A DNA stretch of 57,405 nt. Origin: Nocardiopsis suaedae. GTDB taxonomy: Bacteria; Actinomycetota; Actinomycetes; Streptosporangiales; Streptosporangiaceae. A model generated the notes under the pieces. It made no database searches and had not been told where the DNA came from. It saw only the letters and a list, made by a program, of their open reading frames with translations. The translations under genes and the position numbers were made by a program. Positions 31,677 through 39,383 of this stretch are shown here, piece by piece. Position 1 is the first letter of the stretch. The number at the start of each line of letters is the position of its first letter. Location: contig NZ_JAQFWP010000046.1 of the NCBI RefSeq assembly GCF_027706745.1, positions 1 to 57,405 of the forward strand, in the 5' to 3' direction.

Positions 31677-33161
31677 TCAAGCGGTGTGGTTGCCCTTCAC
31701 CCGGGCGGCCACGCGCCGACCGATCTCGGGGTCGATGTTCGACCAGTAGTCCACGGCGCGGCCCAGCACCCCGTCGTCGTGCACCTGCGCGATGTGCCCG
31801 GACACGTTGGACACCAGCCGGTCGCGCGCCGCGTCGTCCATCACGTCGCGGATCAGGGCCCGCGGCTGGACGAAGTCGTCGTCGTCCCGGTGCCGGGTGT
31901 AGGCCTCGCGCACCAGCTCGGCCGCCTCGACCGGCCAGGACGACTCCTCGGGCCCCTCCTGGCGGACGGCGTCGGGGCCGCCGAAGGAGTTCGGGTGGTA
32001 GACCGCCCCGGTGTTCGGCGGGGTGGACCTCATCCGCCCGTCCTTCTGGTAGGCGCGCACCGGCACCTCCGGGCGGTTCGGCGGCAGCTCGTTGTAGTTC
32101 ACGCCGATGCGGTAGCGGTGCGTGTCCGCGTAGGAGAACAGCCGCGCCAGCAGCATCTTGTCCGGCGAAGGCCCGATGCCCGGAACCAGGTTGGACGGCT
32201 CGAACGCGGCCTGCTCCACGTGGATGAAGTAGTCCTCGGGCACCCGGTCCAGCACCATCCGCCCCACCTCGATGAGCGGGTAGTCGCCGTGCGGCCACAC
32301 CTTGGTCAGGTCGAAGGGGTTGAACCGGTAGTCCGCCGCGTCCTCGAAGGGCATGATCTGCACCTTCAGGGTCCACGACGGGTAGTCCCGGCGGGCGATG
32401 GCCCCGTACAGGTCGCGGCGGTGCAGGTCGGCGTCGGCCCCCGCCATGCGGTCGGCCTCCTCCTGCGGCAGGAATTCGTTGCCCTGGTCGGTGAGGAAGT
32501 GGTACTTCACCCACACCTTCCGCCCCGCCGCGTTGACCCACATGTAGGTGTGCGAGCTGAAGCCGTCCATGTTCCGGTAGGACCGGGGCACGCCCCGGTC
32601 GCCCATCAGCCACGTCACCTGGTGGGCCGACTCCGGCGACAGCGACCAGTAGTCCCACTGCATGGTGTTGTCGCGCAGACCGGTGCGCGGGTCGCGCTTC
32701 TGCGAGCGGATGAAGTCCTGGAACTTCTGCGGGTCGCGCATGAAGAAGACCGGCGTGTTGTTGCCGACCATGTCGTAGTTGCCCTGGCGGGTGTAGAACT
32801 TCAGCGCGAAGCCGCGCGGGTCCCGCCAGGTGTCGGGGCTGCCCTGCTCTCCGGCGACCGTGGAGAAGCGCGCCAGCACCGGGGTCTCGCGGCCCGGCTG
32901 GAACACGTCGGCGCAGGTGTACTCGGACACGTCCTGGGTGACCCGGAACGTGCCGTAGGCCCCCGCACCCTTGGCGTGGACCACTCGCTCGGGGACGCGC
33001 TCGCGGTTGAAGTGCGCCATCTTCTCCACGAGGTAGACGTCGTGGAGAAGGAGCGGGCCGTCGCGCCCCACGCTGAGCGACTGCTCGTCGCTGGGCGCGG
33101 GCGCGCCGGCCCCGGTGGTCGTGATCGGGCCGCCGTCAGGCGCGGTGTACCCCTCGCTCAT
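31677..33161 (-). CDS. katA: Monofunctional heme catalase (small-subunit, clade 3 type)
   Basis: A 494-aa catalase of normal small-subunit length. Distal His62 is in VVHAKGAGAYGTF, Asn135 in VGNNTPVFF, and the proximal heme Tyr in RLFSYADTHRYR. It converts hydrogen peroxide to water and oxygen. A 12-base motif TAGGGATCTCCC abuts the ATG on the coding strand and recurs in a palindrome upstream of the Crp/Fnr gene at 35875-35886. No adjacent peroxide regulator (OxyR, Fur-type) is present. Start is ATG 33161. Confidence 0.95.
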   Translation of the reverse strand: MSEGYTAPDGGPITTTGAGAPAPSDEQSLSVGRDGPLLLHDVYLVEKMAHFNRERVPERVVHAKGAGAYGTFRVTQDVSEYTCADVFQPGRETPVLARFSTVAGEQGSPDTWRDPRGFALKFYTRQGNYDMVGNNTPVFFMRDPQKFQDFIRSQKRDPRTGLRDNTMQWDYWSLSPESAHQVTWLMGDRGVPRSYRNMDGFSSHTYMWVNAAGRKVWVKYHFLTDQGNEFLPQEEADRMAGADADLHRRDLYGAIARRDYPSWTLKVQIMPFEDAADYRFNPFDLTKVWPHGDYPLIEVGRMVLDRVPEDYFIHVEQAAFEPSNLVPGIGPSPDKMLLARLFSYADTHRYRIGVNYNELPPNRPEVPVRAYQKDGRMRSTPPNTGAVYHPNSFGGPDAVRQEGPEESSWPVEAAELVREAYTRHRDDDDFVQPRALIRDVMDDAARDRLVSNVSGHIAQVHDDGVLGRAVDYWSNIDPEIGRRVAARVKGNHTA

Positions 33162-33258
33162 GGGAGATCCCTATGCAGAACGGGTGCAGGTCGGCTGCGG
33201 TCGTACCCGTCGCACGGTCAAGCCACGGTGCCCCGCGGCCCAACATCCCCCCAGGGTC

Positions 33259-33792
33259 TTAGGGCAGGCACCCCGCGTGCGCCAGTGCCTGGCGCACCAG
33301 CACGCCCTGCCCGTCGGCCATCTCCGACTGCACTTCCGGCCCCGCGGCCTCCTCGGGGGTGAACCACACCAGGTCCAGGGCGTCCTGGCGGGGGCGGCAG
33401 TCGCCGGTCACCGGCACCACGTAGGCCAGCGCGACCGCGTGCTGGCGCGGGTCGTGGTAGGCGGTGACGCCCGGCGTGGGGAAGTACTCGGCCACCGTGA
33501 ACGGCTGCGGCGTGGCCGGGATGCTCGGCAGCGCCATCGGGCCCAGGTCCTTCTCCAGGTGGCGCAGGAGCGCGTCGCGGATCCGCTCGTGGTAGAGCAC
33601 CCGCCCGGAGACCACCGCCCGGCTGATGGTCTGCTCGGGGGAGGCCTGCAACAGCAGGCCCACCCGCGTCACCGACCCGGTGTTGTCCACGCGCACCGGG
33701 ACCGCGTTGACGTAGAGGACGGGCATGCGCGAGCGCACCCACGCCAGCTCGTCGTCGGAGAACCACCCGGGAACCGTGTCGATCGACGTCAC
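33259..33792 (-). CDS. NUDIX-fold protein (DUF4916) with degenerate Nudix box
   Basis: A 177-aa protein of the actinobacterial DUF4916 NUDIX-like family. The fold is recognisable (VLYVNAVPVRVDNTGSV, AVALAYVVPVTGDC, DLVWFTPEEA). At the Nudix box, GRVLYHE-RIRDALL-RHLEKDLG keeps G-x5-E and the helix, but the metal-binding REUxEE part reads RHLEKD, so hydrolase activity is doubtful. Start is uncertain: GTG 33792 or the adjacent TTG 33795, behind GAAGAGG. Confidence 0.8.
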   Translation of the reverse strand: MTSIDTVPGWFSDDELAWVRSRMPVLYVNAVPVRVDNTGSVTRVGLLLQASPEQTISRAVVSGRVLYHERIRDALLRHLEKDLGPMALPSIPATPQPFTVAEYFPTPGVTAYHDPRQHAVALAYVVPVTGDCRPRQDALDLVWFTPEEAAGPEVQSEMADGQGVLVRQALAHAGCLP

Positions 33793-33982
33793 CAATGGAC
33801 CGGCCTCTTCAATCTCGTCGCGGGCGCCCCCGGCGCCCTCGGTCGGCTACGGGGGAGAGCGTACGCGTCCATGGCGCCCGCGTGGCGGACGACTCGGGGT
33901 CGGGCGCCCGCCGGATGCCACCTGAGGGGGAGGCGCGGGTGGGCCCGACAGGGGGACGCGCCGTAGGCCGCGCGCTCCGTAG

Positions 33983-34005
33983 CGTCCTGTGCCGGACACA
34001 GGACG
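33983..34005. promoter_or_regulatory. 9-bp inverted repeat before DUF1023 gene
   Basis: CGTCCTGTG (33983-33991) and CACAGGACG (33997-34005) flank CCGGA. It lies 15 nt before ATG 34021, next to the ribosome binding site GGGGGAGG, so it may be an operator or a translation-controlling hairpin. TAGCGT at 33980-33985 could be a -10 box. Confidence 0.5.
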
Positions 34006-34020
34006 GCGGGGGAGGCACGG

Positions 34021-35025
34021 ATGCACAGGAAGGCGGGGCGTGTGGCGCGCGCGGCGACGGCACTGGCGGGGGCGGTCGCGCTCGCCGCCACGTCCACGGC
34101 GCCCCCGGCCCCGCCCGGCGTGCCGGACCTCTCCGGGGTGGGGGGTGTCCAGGCCGCTGAATGGTCGCCGGACCGGCCGGAGGCGGCCTACGACGCCAAC
34201 CGGGACGCCGCCGCGCGCGCGTCGCGGGCGGCGCAGCGGGCGGGTGACGCCGAACGCGCCGAGGCGCTGAGCGCGCTCGCCGCCCCCGGCCGGGACCTGC
34301 TGGAGTTCGACCCCCACGGCCAGGGGCGCGCCGTCGAGGTGGTCGGCGACCTGGAGGACGCCGACCGGGTGGCCGTCCTGGTGCCCGGCGCCGACACGAC
34401 CCTGGACACCTTCGACGGGCAGGGCGCCAAGCCGTACATGCGCGTCGGCGACGCCGCCCGCGAACTGCACGCGCGCATGGCCGAGGAGGACCCCGGGGCG
34501 CGGACGGCCGTCGTCGCCTGGATGGGCTACCCCGCCCCCGCGACGGTGAGCCCGGCGGTGGCGACCACCGGGCGCGCCGACACGGGGGCGCGGGCGCTGG
34601 ACGTGTTCGTTCCGCGGCTGCTGCGCGCCGCGCCGGGCGCCCGCCTGACCGTGGTCTGCCACTCCTACGGGACCGTGGTGTGCGGTCGGGCGCACCGGGC
34701 GTCGGCGCGGGCGGCCGACGCGGTGCTGGTCGGCAGCCCCGGGGCAGGGGTGGCCGGGGCCGCCGACATCGGTGCCCGGCGGGTGTGGGCCGGGCGCGGG
34801 GACTCCGACTGGATCGCCGGAGTCCCGCACGGGGCGCTGCACCTGCCCGGCACCACGGTGGGGTTCGGCCCCGACCCGGTCGGCGCCGGCTTCGGCGCGG
34901 AGGTGTTCGACGCCGGGCCGGGCGGGCACAGCGACTACTTCGCCCCGGGGTCGCGCCCCCTGTCCGCCATGGCGCGCATCGCCCTGGGTCAGGCCGCGCC
35001 GACGTCGAGGTCGATGCAGGCGTAG
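34021..35025 (+). CDS. DUF1023 alpha/beta hydrolase, exported
   Basis: A 334-aa protein with a signal-like N-terminus (VARAATALAGAVALAATS) and a C-terminal alpha/beta-hydrolase domain. The nucleophile elbow reads VVCHSYGTVV, with Cys replacing the first Gly of the usual GHSYG; Ser is retained. DRVAVLVPGADTTLD and GHSDYF near the end match DUF1023, in which the last His is catalytic. Substrate is unknown. Its last 37 nt overlap, tail to tail, the LPMO gene. Confidence 0.85.
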   Translation: MHRKAGRVARAATALAGAVALAATSTAPPAPPGVPDLSGVGGVQAAEWSPDRPEAAYDANRDAAARASRAAQRAGDAERAEALSALAAPGRDLLEFDPHGQGRAVEVVGDLEDADRVAVLVPGADTTLDTFDGQGAKPYMRVGDAARELHARMAEEDPGARTAVVAWMGYPAPATVSPAVATTGRADTGARALDVFVPRLLRAAPGARLTVVCHSYGTVVCGRAHRASARAADAVLVGSPGAGVAGAADIGARRVWAGRGDSDWIAGVPHGALHLPGTTVGFGPDPVGAGFGAEVFDAGPGGHSDYFAPGSRPLSAMARIALGQAAPTSRSMQA

Positions 35026-35504
35026 AAGGCGTTGGCGGTGTCGGCGATGTTCCACCGGGCCAGCAGCTTGGTGGGGCCGCCGTGCCCGCTCAGGTCCACC
35101 CGGTGGGTGACGCTGGACGGCGGCCGGGCGCCGCCGTCGTCGAAGGAGGCCACCTTCTGCCCGTCGGCGAAGTACTCCCAGGTGGAGGTGGCGTGCTGGG
35201 CCGTCAGGGTCCAGGTGAAGTCGACCGAGGTGCCGACCGGGTGCACCTGCCAGTCCTTGGAGTCGTCGTCCAGCTCGGCGAAGCGGCCGTTGCCGCCGCT
35301 GCAGCTCATCAGGCCCTTGGGGCCCTCGACGGACTGCGGCTCCCACTTGATCTGGCCGCATTCGACGGTGCCGGCGGCGCACTGGGCCTGGCGGCTGGCG
35401 GGGGAGGAGACGTACCCGTGGGCGCTGGCCGTCCCGGCGGGCAGCAGGGCGAACAGCAGCGGGGTCGCCGCGGCGACGGCGAGGGCCTTTCTTCTCAGAT
35501 TCAT
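34989..35504 (-). CDS. AA10 lytic polysaccharide monooxygenase (chitin-active type)
   Basis: A 171-aa secreted single-domain copper enzyme. The signal peptide ends in TASA, so the mature protein starts with His29 (HGYVSSP), the N-terminal half of the copper histidine brace; His104 (TAQHATSTWEYF) is the second, and Phe160 in NAFYACIDLD is the usual axial residue. It cleaves crystalline chitin or cellulose oxidatively. No carbohydrate-binding module is attached. A near-consensus DasR site 88 bp upstream argues for control by N-acetylglucosamine and hence for chitin. Confidence 0.93.
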   Translation of the reverse strand: MNLRRKALAVAAATPLLFALLPAGTASAHGYVSSPASRQAQCAAGTVECGQIKWEPQSVEGPKGLMSCSGGNGRFAELDDDSKDWQVHPVGTSVDFTWTLTAQHATSTWEYFADGQKVASFDDGGARPPSSVTHRVDLSGHGGPTKLLARWNIADTANAFYACIDLDVGAA

Positions 35505-35591
35505 GCTCGGCCTTTCGTGCGGGAAATGCGGCGGAGGGGAATCCCGCCGCGCGTGCGGGTCGATTCGTGTCCGGTGGGGGCGAACGCGCCG

Positions 35592-35607
35592 AGTGGTCTA
35601 GACCGTA
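35592..35607. promoter_or_regulatory. DasR-responsive element (dre) candidate
   Basis: AGTGGTCTAGACCGTA matches 14 of 16 positions of the streptomycete dre consensus (A-G/C-TGGTCTAGACCA-G/C-T), including the whole TGGTCTAGACC core. It is 88 bp upstream of the LPMO start, a usual place for DasR repression of chitin genes. Confidence 0.8.
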
Positions 35608-35872
35608 AGAAGGGGGGTATCGCAGGTCAAGAGGGTGAGAAACGGTCAGTGAGCGGGCGGTCGCGGTGGTCGGCGCCCCCGTCGGCGGGGAATGCGGAAC
35701 CGGTATCCCGTACCCCCGTGCGGGGCGGCGGCGGTGAACGGCCCGTTCGCCCCCGGGCCCGCCCACCGGTCTGCACGGCCCGCCGAAAACCCGCCCCCGG
35801 CGGTCTTTGTGCAGCGCACAATGGGTTACACGGATCTGGCGCCGCAGTGACACCGAAATCGGCGCCGAAGAC

Positions 35873-35890
35873 GGTAGGGATCTCCCTACC
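35873..35890. promoter_or_regulatory. Palindromic operator before Crp/Fnr gene
   Basis: GGTAGGGATCTCCCTACC has perfect 8-bp arms around TC, 31 bp upstream of the TTG start. The inner TAGGGATCTCCC is identical to the sequence touching the katA start codon. Confidence 0.65.
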
Positions 35891-35921
35891 GAACACGGCG
35901 CTGAAGAACGAGGGGGCGTGA

Positions 35922-36623
35922 TTGCCCAGACGCGGATTGGGCGGGCTGCTCGACGACCGGCAGTGGGCGCGGCTGCTGGCCGAGGGGAGCCGGGCCCGCT
36001 TCTCCCCCGGCGAGGCCCTCATGCGCCAGGGCGACCCGGGCAGCACCGTGCACCTGCTCGCCGAAGGACAGGCCCGGGTGGTGCGGCTGCGCGCCGACGG
36101 CACCCTTGTCCCCCTGGCCTTCCGCGCCGCAGGCGACGTCCTCGGCGAGCCGATGCTGCTGCCCGGCGGGGGCGAGCGCTCGGCCACGGTGACCGCCGTG
36201 GGCCCCTGCGCCACCGCCGTCTTCCCGGCCGAGCGGTTCCGCCGCATCGTCGGCGAGCGCGGCCTGGAGGCCGCCCTGTGGGAGAGCACCCTGGCCCGGC
36301 AGATGGAGAGCGACGCCCTGCGGGCCGAGCAGGCCGCCCTCCCGGCCGAGCAGCGGCTCCCCGTCGCCCTGCTGTACCTGGCCCGCGCCCTGGGGGTGCC
36401 CACCGCCGCGCCCATCACCGACGGGCCCGGCCCCGGGCGCCGCGCCGTGCTGGTGCGCATCCCGCTGCCCCAGCGGGAGATCGCCGAGTTCGCCGGGCTC
36501 TCGCGCACCTCGGTGGCCGCCGCCTACACCCGCATGCGCCAGCGCGGCCTGATCCGCACCGGGCGCAGCTACGTGGCCGTCCTGGACATGGCCGCACTGG
36601 AGGCGCTCGCCGAGGGCGGCTGA
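35922..36623 (+). CDS. Crp/Fnr-family cyclic-nucleotide-binding-type regulator
   Basis: A 233-aa regulator. The N-terminal cNMP-binding beta-barrel has GEALMRQGDPGSTVHLLAEG and GDVLGEPMLL; the C-terminal winged helix has REIAEFAGLSRTSVAAAYTRM followed by the wing LIRTGRSYVAVLD. TTG 35922 is the only workable start: a TGA stop in the same frame lies immediately upstream and AACGAGGGGG provides the ribosome binding site. No Cys ligands typical of Fnr are seen, so it is not an obvious oxygen sensor. It sits 118 bp before a nucleotide-cyclase-like gene. Confidence 0.9.
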   Translation: MPRRGLGGLLDDRQWARLLAEGSRARFSPGEALMRQGDPGSTVHLLAEGQARVVRLRADGTLVPLAFRAAGDVLGEPMLLPGGGERSATVTAVGPCATAVFPAERFRRIVGERGLEAALWESTLARQMESDALRAEQAALPAEQRLPVALLYLARALGVPTAAPITDGPGPGRRAVLVRIPLPQREIAEFAGLSRTSVAAAYTRMRQRGLIRTGRSYVAVLDMAALEALAEGG

Positions 36624-36741
36624 CGGAACGGGGCGTTCTCCCGCTGTGTTCATGATCGGACACAGCACGCCGCCCGGTTGGGCCAGGCTGGGACACAGGC
36701 GGCCGGAGCGTCCGGCCGCCGCCGAGCGGATCGGAGCGCAC

Positions 36742-37578
36742 ATGGAACCCGACACCCCCCGACCCCGGCCCAGCGTCCCCCTGCCTGCCTACCGCGCGGT
36801 GCTGGCGGTGGACATGGAGCGGTTCAGCCGCACCGCCGCCGTCCACCAGCAGCTCGTGGGGCGGCTCATCCCCGAGGTCCTCGAACTGGCCCTGACCCGG
36901 TCGGGCCTGGTCGAGGTCTGGAAGGCCCCCAGCTTCCCCCGCCACGACGGCGACGGGTACGTGCTGGGCACCGACCCCGCCCACCTGCCCCGGCTCATCG
37001 ACCCGTTCCTGGACACCCTGCAGGAGGTGCTGGAGGAGAAGCGGCCCTGGCTGGCCGCGGTCGACCGGGACCTGCGCCTGCGCATGCGGGTCAGCCTCGG
37101 CGTGGGCCCACTGCCCGACACCGGGGACGGGTCGGGCATCGACGCGATGGGCGACGCGATGATCGACACCCACCGGCTGCTGGACTCGGGCGCGGTGCGC
37201 CGGGCCCTGTCCCGCTCCCACCCCGACACCACGCTGGTGGCCGCCATCATCGGCCGCCGGGTCTACGAGGACGTGGTGCTGGGCGGGTTCACCGGCGTCG
37301 ACGCGAGCCGCTGGGCGCCCGTCGACGCCGAGGTCGCCGGGAAGGGCTACCGGGCCGAGGGCTACCTGTACGTGCCCGTCCCCTCCGCGGCCGGTGCCGT
37401 CTCCCGGTGGGGCGGCGGTGCCGAGGAGGAGACCGGGGCCGAAGAGAAGGCCGGGGCGCCCCCGGCCGCGCCCCCCTCCGGCGGCACCGTGGTCAACAAC
37501 AACGCCGAGGGCAACTCGGGCAGCGTCTACCAGATGGGCGACGTGCAGGGCGGAGTGAACGTCTGGGAGCGGCCGTGA
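36742..37578 (+). CDS. Nucleotide-cyclase-like protein with C-terminal N/G tag
   Basis: A 278-aa protein. Residues 16-212 fit a class III cyclase / GGDEF-like fold: AVLAVDMERFS (Asp24) and RHDGDGYVLG (Asp71) occupy the two metal-binding positions, and RMRVSLGVG matches the central strand. The later transition-state Asn/Arg region reads DAMIDTHRL and lacks the Asn, so activity is uncertain. A Glu/Pro-rich linker leads to the tag TVVNNNAEGNSGSVYQMGDV (250-268) and GGVNVW, which is all Asn, Gly and short hydrophobics. The next gene starts at its stop (GTGA). Function is not known. Confidence 0.65.
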   Translation: MEPDTPRPRPSVPLPAYRAVLAVDMERFSRTAAVHQQLVGRLIPEVLELALTRSGLVEVWKAPSFPRHDGDGYVLGTDPAHLPRLIDPFLDTLQEVLEEKRPWLAAVDRDLRLRMRVSLGVGPLPDTGDGSGIDAMGDAMIDTHRLLDSGAVRRALSRSHPDTTLVAAIIGRRVYEDVVLGGFTGVDASRWAPVDAEVAGKGYRAEGYLYVPVPSAAGAVSRWGGGAEEETGAEEKAGAPPAAPPSGGTVVNNNAEGNSGSVYQMGDVQGGVNVWERP

Positions 37579-38123
37579 CGGCCCCCGCGCCCGCACCGGA
37601 AGGGGGCCGCATGCGCCGAAGACGGTTCCTGGGCCGCGGTGGTCCCGTCGCCGACGAGTTCCAGGCGCGCATCCCCAGCGCCGACGCGGACCTGTGCTTC
37701 CACGCCTACTTCCGGGTGGTGCTGGACATCGTCGGCGTCGACGCGCCCGAACGGGTCCGCATCGGCGCCCGCGTCCGCCGGGACGTGCTGCGCGCCACCG
37801 CGGCGGCCGGCCGCGCCTTCACCCTCGCCGAGCGCGGCGTGGCCGAGGCGGAGCTGACCTGCCTGCTGCTCGACCACGACCTGTTCGACCACCCGCGGGT
37901 GCGCGACTTCACCGCCGAGGTGCGCCTGGTGGGGGCCGACGGGGAGGCGCCGTGCCGCGAGGGCGGCGGGGCGGTCGAGGAGTTCCTGCACGGCCTGGCG
38001 CCCGCGCAGCGCTCGGCCGTGCTGGAGGACCTGGCCGCGCTGATGCGCCGGTTCGACCGCCCCGACCTGGCCGAACGCCTGGTGCGGCCGTGGTCGGGAC
38101 GCGGCCGCCCCGGGGGCGACTGA
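37575..38123 (+). CDS. Partner protein of cyclase-like gene, unknown family
   Basis: A 182-aa soluble protein, translationally coupled to the preceding gene by a 4-nt overlap. After a short basic N-terminus (MRRRRFLGRGG) there is a mixed helical body: DADLCFHAYFRVVLDIVGVDA, a stretch of Arg-rich helix ERVRIGARVRRDVLRATAA, then ELTCLLLDHDLFDHPRVRDF and a C-terminal helix AVLEDLAALMRRFDRPDLAERL. No catalytic motif is recognised. ATG 37611 behind GGAAGGGGG is an alternative start. The pairing suggests a two-protein module with the cyclase-like protein. Confidence 0.7.
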   Translation: MTAPAPAPEGGRMRRRRFLGRGGPVADEFQARIPSADADLCFHAYFRVVLDIVGVDAPERVRIGARVRRDVLRATAAAGRAFTLAERGVAEAELTCLLLDHDLFDHPRVRDFTAEVRLVGADGEAPCREGGGAVEEFLHGLAPAQRSAVLEDLAALMRRFDRPDLAERLVRPWSGRGRPGGD

Positions 38124-38152
38124 CCGCGCCCCCGCGCGGGAAGGGTGGGGGC

Positions 38153-39052
38153 ATGGGCGCACGAACGCTGCCGGAGGTCCACCACGCCGACAAGGAGCTG
38201 TTCGAGCCTGGTGGGCCCACCAAGGGAGAACTGGTCGACCACTGCCTGCGGGTCGCCGCGCGGATGCTCCCGCACCTGCGCGACCGGCCGCTGGCGGTGC
38301 AGCGGTGGCCGGAGGGCATCGAGGGCGACGGCGGGTTCTTCGTCAAGAACCGGTGGGCGGGCACCCCGGACTGGGTGCCGTCGGCGCAGGTGCCCCGGGA
38401 GAGCGGCGGCGAGGCCGAGATGGTCCTGTGCCAGGACCGGGCCACCCTGGTCTGGCTGTGCGGGCAGGACGCGTTCCCGCTGCACATCTGGATGAGCCGG
38501 GCCGACCTGCCGCGCACGCCCGACCGGATCGTCTTCGACCTGGACCCGTCGCGGGCCGGGGACTTCGCCGGGGTGTGCGCGGCCGCGCGCGACGTGCGCG
38601 AGGAGGTGGAGGCGCTCGGGCTGGCGGCGTTCGTGATGACGACGGGGTCGCGGGGGCTGCACGTGGTGTGCCCGATCGACAGGAGGGCCGACACCGACCG
38701 GGTCAAGGCGTTCGCGCGCACGGTGGCCGAGAGGGTGGCCGCCCGCAGGCCGAAGGAGCTGACCACGGCGGTGCGCAAGGAGAAGCGGCGCGGGCGGGTG
38801 TTCATCGACTACCTGCGCAACGGGTACGCGCAGCTCGCGGTGGCGCCCTACTCGGTCCGGGCCCGCCCCGGGGCGCCGGTCGCCGCTCCGGTGGCCTGGG
38901 ACGAGCTGGACGGTCTGCGGTCGGCGGCGCGGTGGACGGTGCGCGGCTTCGCCGAGCGGGACGGCGTGGACCCGTGGAAGGGCTTCCGGGAGCACGCGCG
39001 GTCGCCGGACGCGGCGATCTCCCGCCTGGAGAAGGCGGAGCGGCAGGGGTAG
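38153..39052 (+). CDS. Stand-alone LigD-type primase/polymerase (NHEJ)
   Basis: A 299-aa protein equal to the polymerase (archaeo-eukaryotic primase) domain of LigD. FDLDPS holds catalytic Asp129 and Asp131; PLHIWMSR has the conserved His; TTGSRGLHVVCPI is the nucleotide-binding strand; and VFIDYLRNGYAQLAVAPYSV is the C-terminal signature. It fills ends in Ku-dependent double-strand break repair. No ligase, nuclease or Ku gene is in the window, as often found for the split versions in actinobacteria. GAAGGGTGGGG supports ATG 38153. Confidence 0.9.
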   Translation: MGARTLPEVHHADKELFEPGGPTKGELVDHCLRVAARMLPHLRDRPLAVQRWPEGIEGDGGFFVKNRWAGTPDWVPSAQVPRESGGEAEMVLCQDRATLVWLCGQDAFPLHIWMSRADLPRTPDRIVFDLDPSRAGDFAGVCAAARDVREEVEALGLAAFVMTTGSRGLHVVCPIDRRADTDRVKAFARTVAERVAARRPKELTTAVRKEKRRGRVFIDYLRNGYAQLAVAPYSVRARPGAPVAAPVAWDELDGLRSAARWTVRGFAERDGVDPWKGFREHARSPDAAISRLEKAERQG

Positions 39053-39053
39053 G

Positions 39054-39383
39054 TCAGCGGTCCCCGCCGTCGCCCACCGCGGGGACGGCGCCCTCGGCGA
39101 TCTCGCGGAGCGCGGCGACGTGCTGCCCGAAGGCGGCCCGCCCGCCCGAGGTCAGGCGGAGCACGGTCCTGGGCCGCCGCCCGGCCCACGTCTTGCCGAC
39201 GTCCACGTACCCCGCCTTCTCCAGGGTGGCGACCTGCTTGGACAGGGCCGAGTCGGTGATCTCCACCGCGTCGCGCACCGCCTTGAAGTCGGCCTGCTGC
39301 ACGGCGGCCAGGGCGGCGACGATGGAGAAGCGCACCGGGGCGTGGATCACGTCGTCCAGCCGTGCGCGCGGGTGGCGGGTCAC
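39054..39383 (-). CDS. Winged-helix (MarR-like) regulator
   Basis: A 109-aa DNA-binding protein of the PF13601 type. DVIHAPVRFSIVAALAAVQQ is the first helix pair, ITDSALSKQVATLEKAGYV the recognition helix, and KTWAGRRPRTVLRLT the wing. Its GTG start overlaps the stop of the upstream membrane gene (GTGA), so the two form an operon. Palindromes upstream of that membrane gene (39927-39950) are its likely operator. It converges with the LigD-type gene, with 1 nt between stops. Confidence 0.9.
   Translation of the reverse strand: MTRHPRARLDDVIHAPVRFSIVAALAAVQQADFKAVRDAVEITDSALSKQVATLEKAGYVDVGKTWAGRRPRTVLRLTSGGRAAFGQHVAALREIAEGAVPAVGDGGDR

Larger units (their letters stand above)
35505..35921. other. 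Divergent control region, LPMO / Crp-type regulator
   Basis: 417 bp without a gene. It holds the DasR-like site at 35592-35607 on the LPMO side and a palindrome at 35873-35890 on the regulator side. The middle (35640-35850) shows no recognisable feature. Confidence 0.6.
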
